NCBI GenBank assembly: GCA_964405325.1
Contig: CAYONM010000003.1
Span: 1-56,443 of the forward strand
Reading direction: 5' to 3'
Source: CAYONM01 sp964405325
Lineage (GTDB): Bacteria > Planctomycetota > UBA11346
DNA length: 56,443 nt
Positions 26,465 through 35,814 of the stretch are shown in pieces. The notes below the pieces were generated by a model. That model did no database searches and was not told the DNA's origin. It saw only the letters and a program-made list of their open reading frames with translations. The position numbers were made by a program, and so were the translations under genes. The number at the start of each line of letters is the position of its first letter. Positions within the stretch are counted from its first letter, which is position 1.

Positions 26465-28141
26465 ATGGATGTGAAACAATTGCTCCTGCAACGTGGGGAA
26501 TGGCTGGCGTTGGCGATCGTGTTCCTGTTCGCCGTGCTGACCGTGTTCCTGGTCTATTCCGACGAGGCGTCCAAGCCCAAGGCGGATGCGGCATTGATCA
26601 GCGATCAGTTCCGTACCATCGAAGCAGCCACGAACCGACCGGCGCCCCGACCCGAGCCGCGACAGCCCCAGAACAGTCTGGCAGCTCTGCGTGCCCGCAT
26701 GGCGGTGGGGGCCGAGACGCCCGCCTTGGTGCAGTGGTTGAGTGCTCATCCCAATTTCATCAAGACCGATGGTGGCGGGAAGTACCCCTACGCCTTCCGG
26801 TGTGGGGTACCGAAACTGGCCGTTGAAAGCGATATGGGGACCTACGGTCTCTTGATTCAGGTCCCGGCCGCTACGTCGGAGCGGAGATTGTCCGGCTACG
26901 GTCGCAGGGAAGCGAGCAATCGTTTGGGCGGTCCCGGGGCGGCCCAGTGGACCCGTTCGGTGGTCGGCTTTGGCGAGGTGAAGAATCATGTCAGGCCTGT
27001 GGCGATTCAGGTGCAGGTTCTCATTGGCGGTGGTGAGTACCGGCCCTTGAGTTCGATCGGCGATCAGGGAGTGGTGATGCTCAGCTCTGAAAGCGACGAA
27101 CGACGCATCGAATTGACCGACATCCAGGCCATGCAGGAGTATCAATTCCGTTCCCGTCTGCTCTATGCCGCCACTGCCATGTTGGATCAGGAAGATCCCA
27201 TGGGGAATGACGTGGTGATGTATACCCGTATCAATGAAGCGGATCTGGAATGGCGGACTTTTGCTCAGCGTTGGCGGAACCTGGGGGTGTTGGCCGAGCC
27301 CATGCAGCCGGTGCCGACTGCCGTGCCGCTGCGTGAGCGGGAGATCCTGTTCCAGGGACGTTGGTCCGAAGCCGTGGCCGTCGAATCTGAGCCCGACATC
27401 CTGGTTGGTCTCAAGAGCGTCTCCACCGGCATGAACGGGACTCAGGCACGTTTCCTGGTGCGCAAGCTGTTGCGCGATCTGGATAACGTGCCGCTGGGAT
27501 GGACGCCGGCCGATCGACGGGCCGAATTCAAGGTCGCGGAGGGTGAGGAGATTGGGGAAAAGGTGGTGATGCGGGTGCCCGAGATTGCTGCTGACAAGGA
27601 TATCGAAGTCGATTTGCGCACGGGATTCCGGCTCAAGGAGCTGATCGAAGCGGAGCGTATCGAGTATTATGAGATCAAAGAGACGCGTTTGGAAAACGGC
27701 GAGCGTTGTCTGGAGGTGCGTCCGAAAACCGACCAGAGTTTCGTTGCTGTGCTGGAGAACGTCGATCTGGGCAAGGAGATCCGTCTGCTGCGTCTGGAGA
27801 CCATTCGCTATTTCGCAAATCGCATTGTTTATCCGCAGCCGCCCGAAAATCCCTACCGTGAATTTACTGGTTTGGCAGCGGATGACCCTTCTGCTTATCA
27901 ATCTGCCGTGCTGAAGCCAACCGCGCCCATCGAACATGCTCCTGATGATCCGTTGTTGCGTGAGCATGAGCCCACCGCTGACACCAATGTCCCTTATTAC
28001 GAATTAGCCGATGGTCGTCTGGTCTATTATGACCGGATCAACACACAAATGTATGTGGTTCAGATGGCGCCGCCTGTCGACGAGGAATCCGAAACGGACC
28101 AAGCCGAAGGCGATGATGCTGAGGCCACATCCCAAGAGTAG
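26465..28141 (+). CDS. Bitopic pilus-locus protein of unknown family (Amuc_1099-like position)
   Basis: 558 residues, ATG 26465 preceded by GGAGGGGAG three bases after the previous stop. One membrane helix at about 13-33 (LALAIVFLFAVLTVFLVYSD) leaves the rest in the periplasm. The body has beta-rich stretches with repeated Glu/Arg and no enzyme motifs; the C-terminus is acidic (EESETDQAEGDDAEATSQ). It probably bridges the inner-membrane PilM complex and the secretins. I recognise no domain with certainty. Confidence 0.7.
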   Translation: MDVKQLLLQRGEWLALAIVFLFAVLTVFLVYSDEASKPKADAALISDQFRTIEAATNRPAPRPEPRQPQNSLAALRARMAVGAETPALVQWLSAHPNFIKTDGGGKYPYAFRCGVPKLAVESDMGTYGLLIQVPAATSERRLSGYGRREASNRLGGPGAAQWTRSVVGFGEVKNHVRPVAIQVQVLIGGGEYRPLSSIGDQGVVMLSSESDERRIELTDIQAMQEYQFRSRLLYAATAMLDQEDPMGNDVVMYTRINEADLEWRTFAQRWRNLGVLAEPMQPVPTAVPLREREILFQGRWSEAVAVESEPDILVGLKSVSTGMNGTQARFLVRKLLRDLDNVPLGWTPADRRAEFKVAEGEEIGEKVVMRVPEIAADKDIEVDLRTGFRLKELIEAERIEYYEIKETRLENGERCLEVRPKTDQSFVAVLENVDLGKEIRLLRLETIRYFANRIVYPQPPENPYREFTGLAADDPSAYQSAVLKPTAPIEHAPDDPLLREHEPTADTNVPYYELADGRLVYYDRINTQMYVVQMAPPVDEESETDQAEGDDAEATSQE

Positions 28142-28249
28142 CAGACACTGTCGGCTCCAGCCGGCTTACGGGTCTTTCGCAGCGGGAATTGCATCTAGCA
28201 TGGCGCCCGCTCCTGACTCGGAGCCATCCGTCGGTGCAGAGGAGTTTCC

Positions 28250-30724
28250 ATGCATGCCTTCGTAACGCGTTTGCCGCTGGCCGCTTGCTTGCTCGGAGCC
28301 GCGATGCTCCTCGATCTGCGAGCCGAGGAGTTGCAGATTCGTCCGGTTGATCCGGATGAAATGAACGAGCTGGACACGGCCAAGCAGCCACAGCGTCAGG
28401 CTGTCGATCCCCAGACCGTGATCGAGCAATTGGACGCCGAGCAGGCTGCCATGTACCTAGAAGCAGAGGGCTACTACCAGCAAGCCCTGGGGCAGTACAA
28501 GGCGGCCCGGCTCCTGGAGGCCAAGCAGCTTGTGGAGCGGTCTCTGGCGGTGTTTCCGGGTCACAGCGAGGCCCAGGAGCTGCGCGGTCGACTGGGCGCC
28601 CTCTTGTCGCAGCGGAGTGATTCCCTGCAGGCGACCGCCAGCTGGATGTTGGAGCAGAAGAATGTCGCTGCTCAGGAACAGGCGGTCCGGGTGGCCGGTT
28701 TGATCGAAGACGGTGATCGCGCCTTGGCTGCGGACGATTTCCAGGCCGCCCATCTGGCCTTCGATCGCGCTGCCATCGCCATGCGCACCTTCAGCTATGA
28801 ATATGATTGGGGTGCCTTGCCGGAACAGGTCGAGGCCAAACTTGCGCAGGCCGAGTCTTTGGCACGCCAGGCTGACCTGGAAGCACAACGGGATGCCCGG
28901 CAGCAGGCTCGTGAGCGCGAAGCGCAGCTGACTGAGCTCCAGGAAGAGGTGCTGGATCGCAAGGTCGATGAGATCATGCGTCGGGCGAAGGATGCGTATC
29001 GCCGCCGCGATTATCGCGCATCGGCAGCCCTGGCCTGGAATGCCTACGAATTGGATCGTCGTCGAGACGATGCCCGCCAGCTCTATATGGATGCCAAGCG
29101 TCAGGGGCATACGCAATTCGAGCGTTGGTACGAGGACGAGCGGGATGAGCGCCTGGCCCGAACCAACGAGATGATGCATCAGGCCCTGATTCCGCAGACG
29201 GAATTGCTGACCTATCCCGAGGACTGGTTCCGGCGCAGCCAGCGCAAGCCCATCGAGCTGAGCGAAAGCAAGCAGGATGCCTGGGTCGAACAGATCAAGG
29301 ATCGTCTGGAGCAGATGATCACGGTTCAATTCGAGGATGCCGAGCTGGTCGACGTGGTCGACTTCCTGCGTCGGACGACTGGCGTCAACATCATCATCGC
29401 TACCGAGGTCATTGCCGATGCCGCGGTGCCGCCGATCACCCTGTCGGCCACCAACATGAAACTGAAGACCGCCTTGAAATGGGTTATGCAGATCACTCGT
29501 CTGCAAATGGTCATTCGGAATCAGGCCATTTTCATCAGCCAAGAAGGCGAGACCGGCGATATTGCCCTGCATTTGTATGACATTAGCGACCTGTTGCTGC
29601 CGACACAGGATTTCACCGGTATTGAACTGGGCTATGGTTCCTCGGAGGAAGGTTTCCAGATCATCGACACCATGGGTCCAGCCCAGGAGGCGGACCCTCA
29701 GGCCATGGTGGATTTCATCCGCCAGAACGTGGCGACGGAAAGCTGGGACCTTGAGGGTCGCGGCATCCAGTTGGGATCGGGTGGCACCTTGTTCGTCAGT
29801 CAGGCCCCCGAGGTACACGACCAGATCCAGTCTTTGCTGGCAAATATCCGTTCGCAGCAGAGTCTCCAGGTGCAGATCACCATCCGTATGCTCAATGTTC
29901 GCAAAACCTTTTTCGAGGATATCGGCGTCACCTGGGAGATGCTGGAGAACTTCAATAAGGCCGACGCGATGCTCTCCCCCGGCAGGGGCTCATCGAATCA
30001 GTTCCCCATCCAGCACCAGCTCCTGCGCGATAGCGATGAAGGTGTGCAGGACACTGATCGTGGTTTGAGTCTCCGCGGTGTGTTCAACTATCAGGATGCC
30101 CTGACCGGTCCGCAGGTGGACCTGGTGCTCAATGCCGTCGAGCAGGAAGGTGATAACCAGGCCTTGGTTTCGCCTGAGATCACCTGCTACAATGGTCAGC
30201 GCGCCAACGCTGCCTTCGTCGAGCAGATCGCCTACATCCACGACTACGACATCGTGGTCACCGGTGAAGACGACGGCACTCCGGATCCGCAGCTGAAGGT
30301 GATGAATGTCGGTAATATCATCGACGTGCGTCCCATCGTCAGTTCCGACCGCAAGTATATTACCATGGAGGTGCGTCCGTCCAATACCGAGCTCGAACGC
30401 TTCGAGACCACTCAGATCCGCATCTTTCAGGGCATTGGCGAACTGGGAGGCGGTCTGCGGCTGAGTCTGGATCTGTTTCTGCCAGTGGTTCGCGTGCGTT
30501 CCATGCGTTCCACCGTGATGCTGCCGGACAAGGGGTCCGTGGTGGTTGGCGGCGTGGTTGACGCGCAGCGGGAGCGGACTCACTCCGGCATTCCCTTCCT
30601 GAGTCATATCCCCTTCGTGGGCCGTTTGTTCGGACGTAATGGCATCGATGATGTCAGTCGCACCCTGTATTACATCGTTTCGGCTGAGATCCTGGATCTG
30701 GCCGAGCGTGAATCGCGCAGCTGA
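28250..30724 (+). CDS. Secretin-family outer-membrane protein, paralogue 1
   Basis: 824 residues with a Sec signal peptide (PLAACLLGAAMLLDLRA) and AGAGGAG upstream. Residues about 45-330 are helical, tetratricopeptide-like with a coiled-coil; about 355-432 form an STN/N0-type domain (VQFEDAELVDVVDFLRRTTG); an N1-like domain follows with YDISDLLLPTQDF; the secretin core runs from about 560 to the end with KYITMEVRPSN, GSVVVGG and the hallmark IPFLSHIPFVGRLF (about 780-793). It should form a large outer-membrane ring for the pilus-like machine. There is a 108-bp gap before it, with only a weak dyad. Confidence 0.9.
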   Translation: MHAFVTRLPLAACLLGAAMLLDLRAEELQIRPVDPDEMNELDTAKQPQRQAVDPQTVIEQLDAEQAAMYLEAEGYYQQALGQYKAARLLEAKQLVERSLAVFPGHSEAQELRGRLGALLSQRSDSLQATASWMLEQKNVAAQEQAVRVAGLIEDGDRALAADDFQAAHLAFDRAAIAMRTFSYEYDWGALPEQVEAKLAQAESLARQADLEAQRDARQQAREREAQLTELQEEVLDRKVDEIMRRAKDAYRRRDYRASAALAWNAYELDRRRDDARQLYMDAKRQGHTQFERWYEDERDERLARTNEMMHQALIPQTELLTYPEDWFRRSQRKPIELSESKQDAWVEQIKDRLEQMITVQFEDAELVDVVDFLRRTTGVNIIIATEVIADAAVPPITLSATNMKLKTALKWVMQITRLQMVIRNQAIFISQEGETGDIALHLYDISDLLLPTQDFTGIELGYGSSEEGFQIIDTMGPAQEADPQAMVDFIRQNVATESWDLEGRGIQLGSGGTLFVSQAPEVHDQIQSLLANIRSQQSLQVQITIRMLNVRKTFFEDIGVTWEMLENFNKADAMLSPGRGSSNQFPIQHQLLRDSDEGVQDTDRGLSLRGVFNYQDALTGPQVDLVLNAVEQEGDNQALVSPEITCYNGQRANAAFVEQIAYIHDYDIVVTGEDDGTPDPQLKVMNVGNIIDVRPIVSSDRKYITMEVRPSNTELERFETTQIRIFQGIGELGGGLRLSLDLFLPVVRVRSMRSTVMLPDKGSVVVGGVVDAQRERTHSGIPFLSHIPFVGRLFGRNGIDDVSRTLYYIVSAEILDLAERESRS

Positions 30725-30738
30725 GGTGGTCTGAGCGG

Positions 30739-32964
30739 ATGCATGGCATGCTGGCATGTGGCTTGCTGGTCGTCTGTACGGCCTTGGTAGCGGTCGAATC
30801 GGCCGTACCTCCCAGTGCGGAGGTGCTGGTCCAGGTGCGGCAGGTGGAGTTTTTGCGCCTGCAGGCCGAAGCCCAGGACGCCGAACAACGGGGTGATCTG
30901 GATACCGCCATTGCTCGACTGCAGCTGATGCGGAATCAACTGGAAGCAGCCGGCCCGGACGAACGTCGGCGCCTTGCCGAAGTGCAGGCCGGCCTGGATC
31001 GGTTACGGGGCCTGCAAGGCCAGCAGGAACGGGCCGATCACGCCGCCCTGCGACGGCAAGCCCAGGCTCAGCAGCTGGCGGCTCGGGATCTTCAGCATCA
31101 GCAATTGCAGTCCCTGTTTGATGCCCGTATGCGGCGGATTCGTGAACTGGAAGCCAGGCATCATTTTGAGCTGGCGCTTGAGGAAGCGCGTTTGTTGCTG
31201 GACGAATATCCGCGGCATCCCGAGGTGCGGAAGCGCTATACCAGTTTGATCCGGGAGGTGCATCGGCAGCGCTCCTATGATCTGGATCAGAAGCAAGAGT
31301 TTGCCCGTCAGGAAGCTGCTGAAAATGTTGGTCGCAGTCTCCTGCCACAGGGCTTTGATGGCATGCCCGTCTTCCCTGATGATTGGCATGAGCGTATTGA
31401 GCGACGACAGGTTGCTTGGGTGGTGGCTGGCGTTGCCGCGGATGACAGTGCCTTGCGCAACCAGTTGGCACAACGGATCAGCGTCAGCTTCCGTGGTCTC
31501 GAGCCTGCTGAGTGTCTCGATCAGCTAGCCACCGCTTCGGGTCTCAATCTGATCCTCGGATCGGCGATTCGAGCCAGCCCGCGCGCCATGGTGACGCTGG
31601 AGGCACGTAATATGCGATTGGATCATGTGCTTGATTGGGTGGTTGCCCAGGCACAGGTCCACTGGCAGATCCGCAAGGGCGCCATTCTGGTTACGGAAGT
31701 CGTAGATCCCGGTACGATGAGTACGCGCATTTATGACATTGCTGACCTGCTCTACGCCGCGCCGGATTTTCGTGGTGTCGAGTTGGGCTTGTCGGATCTC
31801 GGTGGTGGTGAAGACGGTTTTGCCGCCATCGATACCCTCGACCAGGTTGGCGGTCTCGCTGGCGAAGACCTGGTCGATCTGATTCGGGTCACCCTTGGTG
31901 AGGAGCGCTGGTCTGCTCCGGGTGTGAGCTTGCGCACCTATGGCACGCAATTGCTGGTGACTGCCAACGACGCCCTGCACGAACAGTTGCGGCAGTTCTT
32001 GCGTCAGATGAATGAGAGCGAAGAGCTTCTGGTCCGGGTGAACGCCCGCTGGGTGACCTTGCAAAAGAGCTTCATGGAGGACATCGGCGTCAAGCTGGTC
32101 AGTCCCGATTACATGGATATGGGCCGGCCACCACGCGGTCTGTTCGAACAGCAGGATGTTGAGGGTCAGGAGCTCCCAGGTTACGGTTGGGTGAACGAAT
32201 ATACCGAGAGTCGAAATACCGGCATGGTGCGGCATATGCTGCCGATCGAGGACCCCTTCGCGGCGGTTGCTGGCGCCACCCGGCGTGGCCTGACGTTCCA
32301 GTTCGGTTTTCTGGGGATCTGGCAACTGTCAGCCATTTTCCAGGCTGCGGAGGAGCGGACCTCCGTGCGTATGCTCGATGCGGTGGATGTGACCACCCGC
32401 AATGGTGCCAGGGGCAATACCTTCGTCGGGCGCAGTCAGGCGTACATCTCTGATTACGACATCACCGTGAGTGGGGATGACGACGGCGGCTTCGAGCCCG
32501 TCATCAAGACCGTTTCCGAAGGACAGAGCTTCGAGGTACGACCATTGGTGTCTGCCGACCGCAAATACATCACCCTCGACTTCAAGCCGATGTTGGTGGA
32601 GGTCGAGTTCGACACGGCGCAGATCCGGGCCTTGCAGGTCCGGGACAATGAAGCCGACCTCGGTGATGTCATCCTGATTGCACCGCCAAGCATCCAGCGC
32701 CTGACGCTCGGCATCAATCTCCCCATCGTCAAAGTGCTAGGGGCGCGGACCCGTGTCATGATCCCTGATCGTGGGAGCGTGCTTGTTGGTGGATTCACCA
32801 AGCGAAGCGACCAACATGCCGCGGCTCAGATCCCCGTACTCGGCAACATCCCCTACCTGGGGCGCCTGTTCGGCCGACGAGGTATCCAACAACGTGATAC
32901 CACCGTCTACTTGCTGACCTCGGCGACCATCATCCTGTATTCCGAACTGGAGGCTCAACTGTGA
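30739..32964 (+). CDS. Secretin-family outer-membrane protein, paralogue 2
   Basis: 741 residues starting 15 bp after paralogue 1. Signal peptide MLACGLLVVCTALVAVESA; helical Gln-rich N-terminus to about 170; STN/N0-type domain at about 245-320 (ISVSFRGLEPAECLDQLATA); YDIADLLYAAPDFRG; and a secretin core with DRKYITLDFKP, GSVLVGG and IPVLGNIPYLGRLFG (about 697-711). It is the shortest of the three. The shared order of domains shows duplication from a common ancestor, and the sequences have diverged well beyond recent copies. Confidence 0.9.
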   Translation: MHGMLACGLLVVCTALVAVESAVPPSAEVLVQVRQVEFLRLQAEAQDAEQRGDLDTAIARLQLMRNQLEAAGPDERRRLAEVQAGLDRLRGLQGQQERADHAALRRQAQAQQLAARDLQHQQLQSLFDARMRRIRELEARHHFELALEEARLLLDEYPRHPEVRKRYTSLIREVHRQRSYDLDQKQEFARQEAAENVGRSLLPQGFDGMPVFPDDWHERIERRQVAWVVAGVAADDSALRNQLAQRISVSFRGLEPAECLDQLATASGLNLILGSAIRASPRAMVTLEARNMRLDHVLDWVVAQAQVHWQIRKGAILVTEVVDPGTMSTRIYDIADLLYAAPDFRGVELGLSDLGGGEDGFAAIDTLDQVGGLAGEDLVDLIRVTLGEERWSAPGVSLRTYGTQLLVTANDALHEQLRQFLRQMNESEELLVRVNARWVTLQKSFMEDIGVKLVSPDYMDMGRPPRGLFEQQDVEGQELPGYGWVNEYTESRNTGMVRHMLPIEDPFAAVAGATRRGLTFQFGFLGIWQLSAIFQAAEERTSVRMLDAVDVTTRNGARGNTFVGRSQAYISDYDITVSGDDDGGFEPVIKTVSEGQSFEVRPLVSADRKYITLDFKPMLVEVEFDTAQIRALQVRDNEADLGDVILIAPPSIQRLTLGINLPIVKVLGARTRVMIPDRGSVLVGGFTKRSDQHAAAQIPVLGNIPYLGRLFGRRGIQQRDTTVYLLTSATIILYSELEAQL

Positions 32965-35483
32965 ACAAGGCTGTGCGTATTCCCACCGGTCGTCGTATTC
33001 TGGTGCCCGTGCTGGCGGCATTGGCGTGTTCAGGTTCTTTCGGTGGCCTAGTGGCAGCCGAGGATTCGGCACAAGCGCGATTGGACGCGGTGGCCGAAGA
33101 GGTCCGGAAAGCCTCCGCCGATCGCCAGGCGCTCGCGTCCTTCCACCATCAGCAGGGGACAATCGCCTTGCAGGAGGGGCGCCTGGAGGACGCGGTTCGT
33201 ATGCTGCGTTTGGCAGTGGACTACGCCGGCGGAACCAATGCCACCTACAACGCCGATTTCGAGCGGGCTGCCGCCTTGGCTGGTCTCAGTACCGATGCCC
33301 GTCAGGTGCATCTGGATGCACTGGTCGATGCCAAGCGGGTCGAAGAGCAGCGCTTGTGGATCGAGATCCAAGAACGCGTCGAAGCGGGTATCGAACACAT
33401 GACCGCTGGTCGCTATAATCAGGCGTATCAGTCCCTGAATATGGCCCAGATCCGTCTGGAATCGCTCAGTGTCTCAGATCCGAATCGGGCTCGCGAGATG
33501 AATCGGGTCCAGCAGTTGCTGCAGGAGTCGGAAGGTCGTCGCCTGGCCTCGGAGCGTGAGCAGGCTCGTCAGGATCTGGCCGAGGCCAATGCCCGGAAGC
33601 GCCAGCTGCGGGAAATGGAGCTGAAGATCGAACGGCAGCGCCTGGATGCCATGTTGGGTCGTGCGCAGCAGGCCCGTCTGCGTCGTGATTACGACGAATG
33701 TATTCTGTATTGCGAGCAGGTGCTGAAGATCAATCCGGCCGATCCGCGTGCGCATGACCTGTTGGTGCGCGCACGTCGCGAACGGCATGTCTACATCCGC
33801 AACCTGACTGCGGTCACCTGGGAAGAGCAACACAAACTGCTCTCCGAGGAGATCCGTCGGGATATGCTGCCGCAGTTCGATGTGGTCACCTATTCCGACG
33901 ACTGGACCGAGATCGATCGGCTGCGCTCGGCCCCGACCCGTGGCATCATCAGTGAGACCGAGGCTTGGCGTGATGAGATCCGCCAGCAGTTGGCGCAGCA
34001 GTTGACCTTGGAATTCGTCGATGCGGAAATCACTGATGTGGTGCAGTTCCTGCAACAGAACACTGGCGTCAATATCGTGTTGGACCCCCAGGTGGTGGAG
34101 AGCGGGTTGGTGCCGCCGATCACCATGAAGGTCGACAATATTCGCATGGATAACGCGCTCGAGTTCATCATGCAGTTGAGCGAACTGCACTATGTGCTGC
34201 GCGATGAAGCACTCTACATCTCCAATGAGGAGGGGGTCCAGGGCGAGGTGGCCATGACCATCTACGATATCGCCGACCTGACGCATCCCCTGACCGACTT
34301 CCCCGGCCCACGCATGCGCATTCCTGAACCAGGTGAAGAGGGGCAGAGTTTGGTGTCGGAGATCATCCCCGACACGAATACCGACGATATCCAGTATTTC
34401 ATCGATATCGTCCGCAACGTGGTCGCCCCCGATAGTTGGGATGGCGGTGAAGAAGGGGTCTCCATCGGCGAGCACAATGGCCAGATGGTGATCACCCACT
34501 CGATCGACGTGCATAAGCAGGTGGAGCAGTTGTTGCACACCCTGCGCAACCAGCGTGGTCTGCAGATCAATGTCGCCGCCAAGTGGCTGACGGTCGAAGA
34601 CGGCATGCTGGAGAAGATCGGCGTCAATCTGCTCGGATATCAGCTCGAGTTCAACGACGCCAACGGTGATCCGGCTGCTCTCCAACCGGATCGTCCAACC
34701 CTGCGAAACGGCCGCATCATCGATGACGAAGACGTTGGAGCCTTCAAGGCTGGCGACGACAACTTCTATCTGGGCTCGGTCAACAACCGCGAGATCGGTG
34801 ACGACTGGTACGATCCCACCTTTTTCGGTTCCAACGCCGCCCGCGGTGGCATCAGCACGCAATATCAATGGTGGAAGGACCCGAATGGTCTGTTGGGCTC
34901 AGCGATCATCGAAGCGGTCGAGCAGTCGAAGCGCGGCAACGTCGTCATCGAGCCCAACATCACCCTGTTCAATGGCCAGCGCGCTCATCTGGTGGATCTG
35001 GTACAGGAGGCCTACGTTGCCGACTATGACGTCTCCGGCGGTCAATACGATCCCGTGGTCAGTGTCATCAGTCATGGCACGGTGTTGGACGTTCGCGCCA
35101 TCGCTTCGGCTGATCGCAAGTACATCACTCTGACCATGCAGCCGACCCAGGCGCGCTTGGTGGATTTCTTCGAGTTGAGCATCACTTCGCAGGTCGAAGG
35201 CGTGGATATCTCGGCGCCGGTGGACTATCCGATTCGTGTGCCACAGTTGGAATATCAGTCGGTGGAGACCACGGTCACGATTCCTGATGGTGGCTCCATC
35301 CTGCTGGCGGGTCTGACCGATGCGCAGAGTGGTCGCAAGCACAGCGGTGTTCCCTTCCTCAGTCACATCCCCTTCCTTGGTCGCTTGTTCAGCACCAACG
35401 CCCGTTCGGAAACCGAGCGCAAGACCATCATCTCGGTACGCGCCAATATCGTGTTGTTCGACGAGCTCGAAGCCGAGCTTTAA
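32961..35483 (+). CDS. Secretin-family outer-membrane protein, paralogue 3
   Basis: 840 residues from GTG 32961, which overlaps the stop of paralogue 2 as GTGA and has GGAGG seven bases upstream inside that gene, so the two are coupled. Signal peptide LVPVLAALACSGSFGGLVAA; helical repeat region to about 330; STN/N0-type domain near 347 (LTLEFVDAEITDVVQFLQQN); YDIADLTHPLTDF; secretin core with DRKYITLTMQP, GSILLAG and VPFLSHIPFLGRLF (about 796-809). It ends with DELEAEL, matching the SELEAQL end of paralogue 2. Last gene of the operon. Confidence 0.9.
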   Translation: MNKAVRIPTGRRILVPVLAALACSGSFGGLVAAEDSAQARLDAVAEEVRKASADRQALASFHHQQGTIALQEGRLEDAVRMLRLAVDYAGGTNATYNADFERAAALAGLSTDARQVHLDALVDAKRVEEQRLWIEIQERVEAGIEHMTAGRYNQAYQSLNMAQIRLESLSVSDPNRAREMNRVQQLLQESEGRRLASEREQARQDLAEANARKRQLREMELKIERQRLDAMLGRAQQARLRRDYDECILYCEQVLKINPADPRAHDLLVRARRERHVYIRNLTAVTWEEQHKLLSEEIRRDMLPQFDVVTYSDDWTEIDRLRSAPTRGIISETEAWRDEIRQQLAQQLTLEFVDAEITDVVQFLQQNTGVNIVLDPQVVESGLVPPITMKVDNIRMDNALEFIMQLSELHYVLRDEALYISNEEGVQGEVAMTIYDIADLTHPLTDFPGPRMRIPEPGEEGQSLVSEIIPDTNTDDIQYFIDIVRNVVAPDSWDGGEEGVSIGEHNGQMVITHSIDVHKQVEQLLHTLRNQRGLQINVAAKWLTVEDGMLEKIGVNLLGYQLEFNDANGDPAALQPDRPTLRNGRIIDDEDVGAFKAGDDNFYLGSVNNREIGDDWYDPTFFGSNAARGGISTQYQWWKDPNGLLGSAIIEAVEQSKRGNVVIEPNITLFNGQRAHLVDLVQEAYVADYDVSGGQYDPVVSVISHGTVLDVRAIASADRKYITLTMQPTQARLVDFFELSITSQVEGVDISAPVDYPIRVPQLEYQSVETTVTIPDGGSILLAGLTDAQSGRKHSGVPFLSHIPFLGRLFSTNARSETERKTIISVRANIVLFDELEAEL

Positions 35484-35511
35484 TCGTATTGGAACAAGAG
35501 CTGGCAAACAG

Positions 35512-35543
35512 ACCGGCCCGGAGCAGTGCTCCGGGCCGGTTTC
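35512..35543 (+). terminator. Hairpin ending the secretin operon
   Basis: A perfect 13-bp GC-rich stem (35512-35524 with 35528-35540) and three-base loop, then TTTC. The T run is short, but placement 28 bp past the operon's last stop supports a terminator. A MITE-like element begins 8 bp further on. Confidence 0.75.
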
Positions 35544-35548
35544 ATGCT

Positions 35549-35761
35549 GACGGGTGCCTCGAAAGTCGAAGCGGGCCGGTCTCGGTACCCGCCAGCTGAG
35601 CACGTCCAAGCGCGAAGCCGTCCGACCGACCGGCGGTTTTTCGGCGGGAATGCGCGTAGCGTCACCGAAAAATGCTCGCGCAGCGAGTGCGGTCCGACCG
35701 AGGCAGGAGGTGTGCGACGAACGTCGCGAAGAGGCGAAGAGCCCCCTGTGAGTATGCCGTC
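35549..35761 (+). mobile_element. GACG-ended MITE-like element, copy 3 (degenerate, 213 bp)
   Basis: Read on the plus strand it aligns with the minus-strand reading of copy 1: the start GACGGGTGCCTCGAAAGTCG, then the block gtccaagcgcgaag, a run around cgcgcagcgag, and an end reading GACGGC inward from 35761. Flanking 6-mers (CATGCT and TTGCCC) do not match, so this copy has lost or never had a clean target duplication. It fills most of the gap between the secretin operon and lysS. Confidence 0.65.
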
Positions 35762-35814
35762 TTGCCCCACGTCAGGAGCGGGCCAAGGTCCTGCCGCGAG
35801 GCAAAGGAGCAGGC

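Noticed and set aside
26225..27967. Long open frame (580 codons) antisense to the pilus-locus gene at 26465
   Set aside because: High GC content gives many long antisense frames. This one lacks a ribosome-binding site and has unnatural composition, while the opposite strand has a clear membrane helix, ribosome-binding site and operon spacing.
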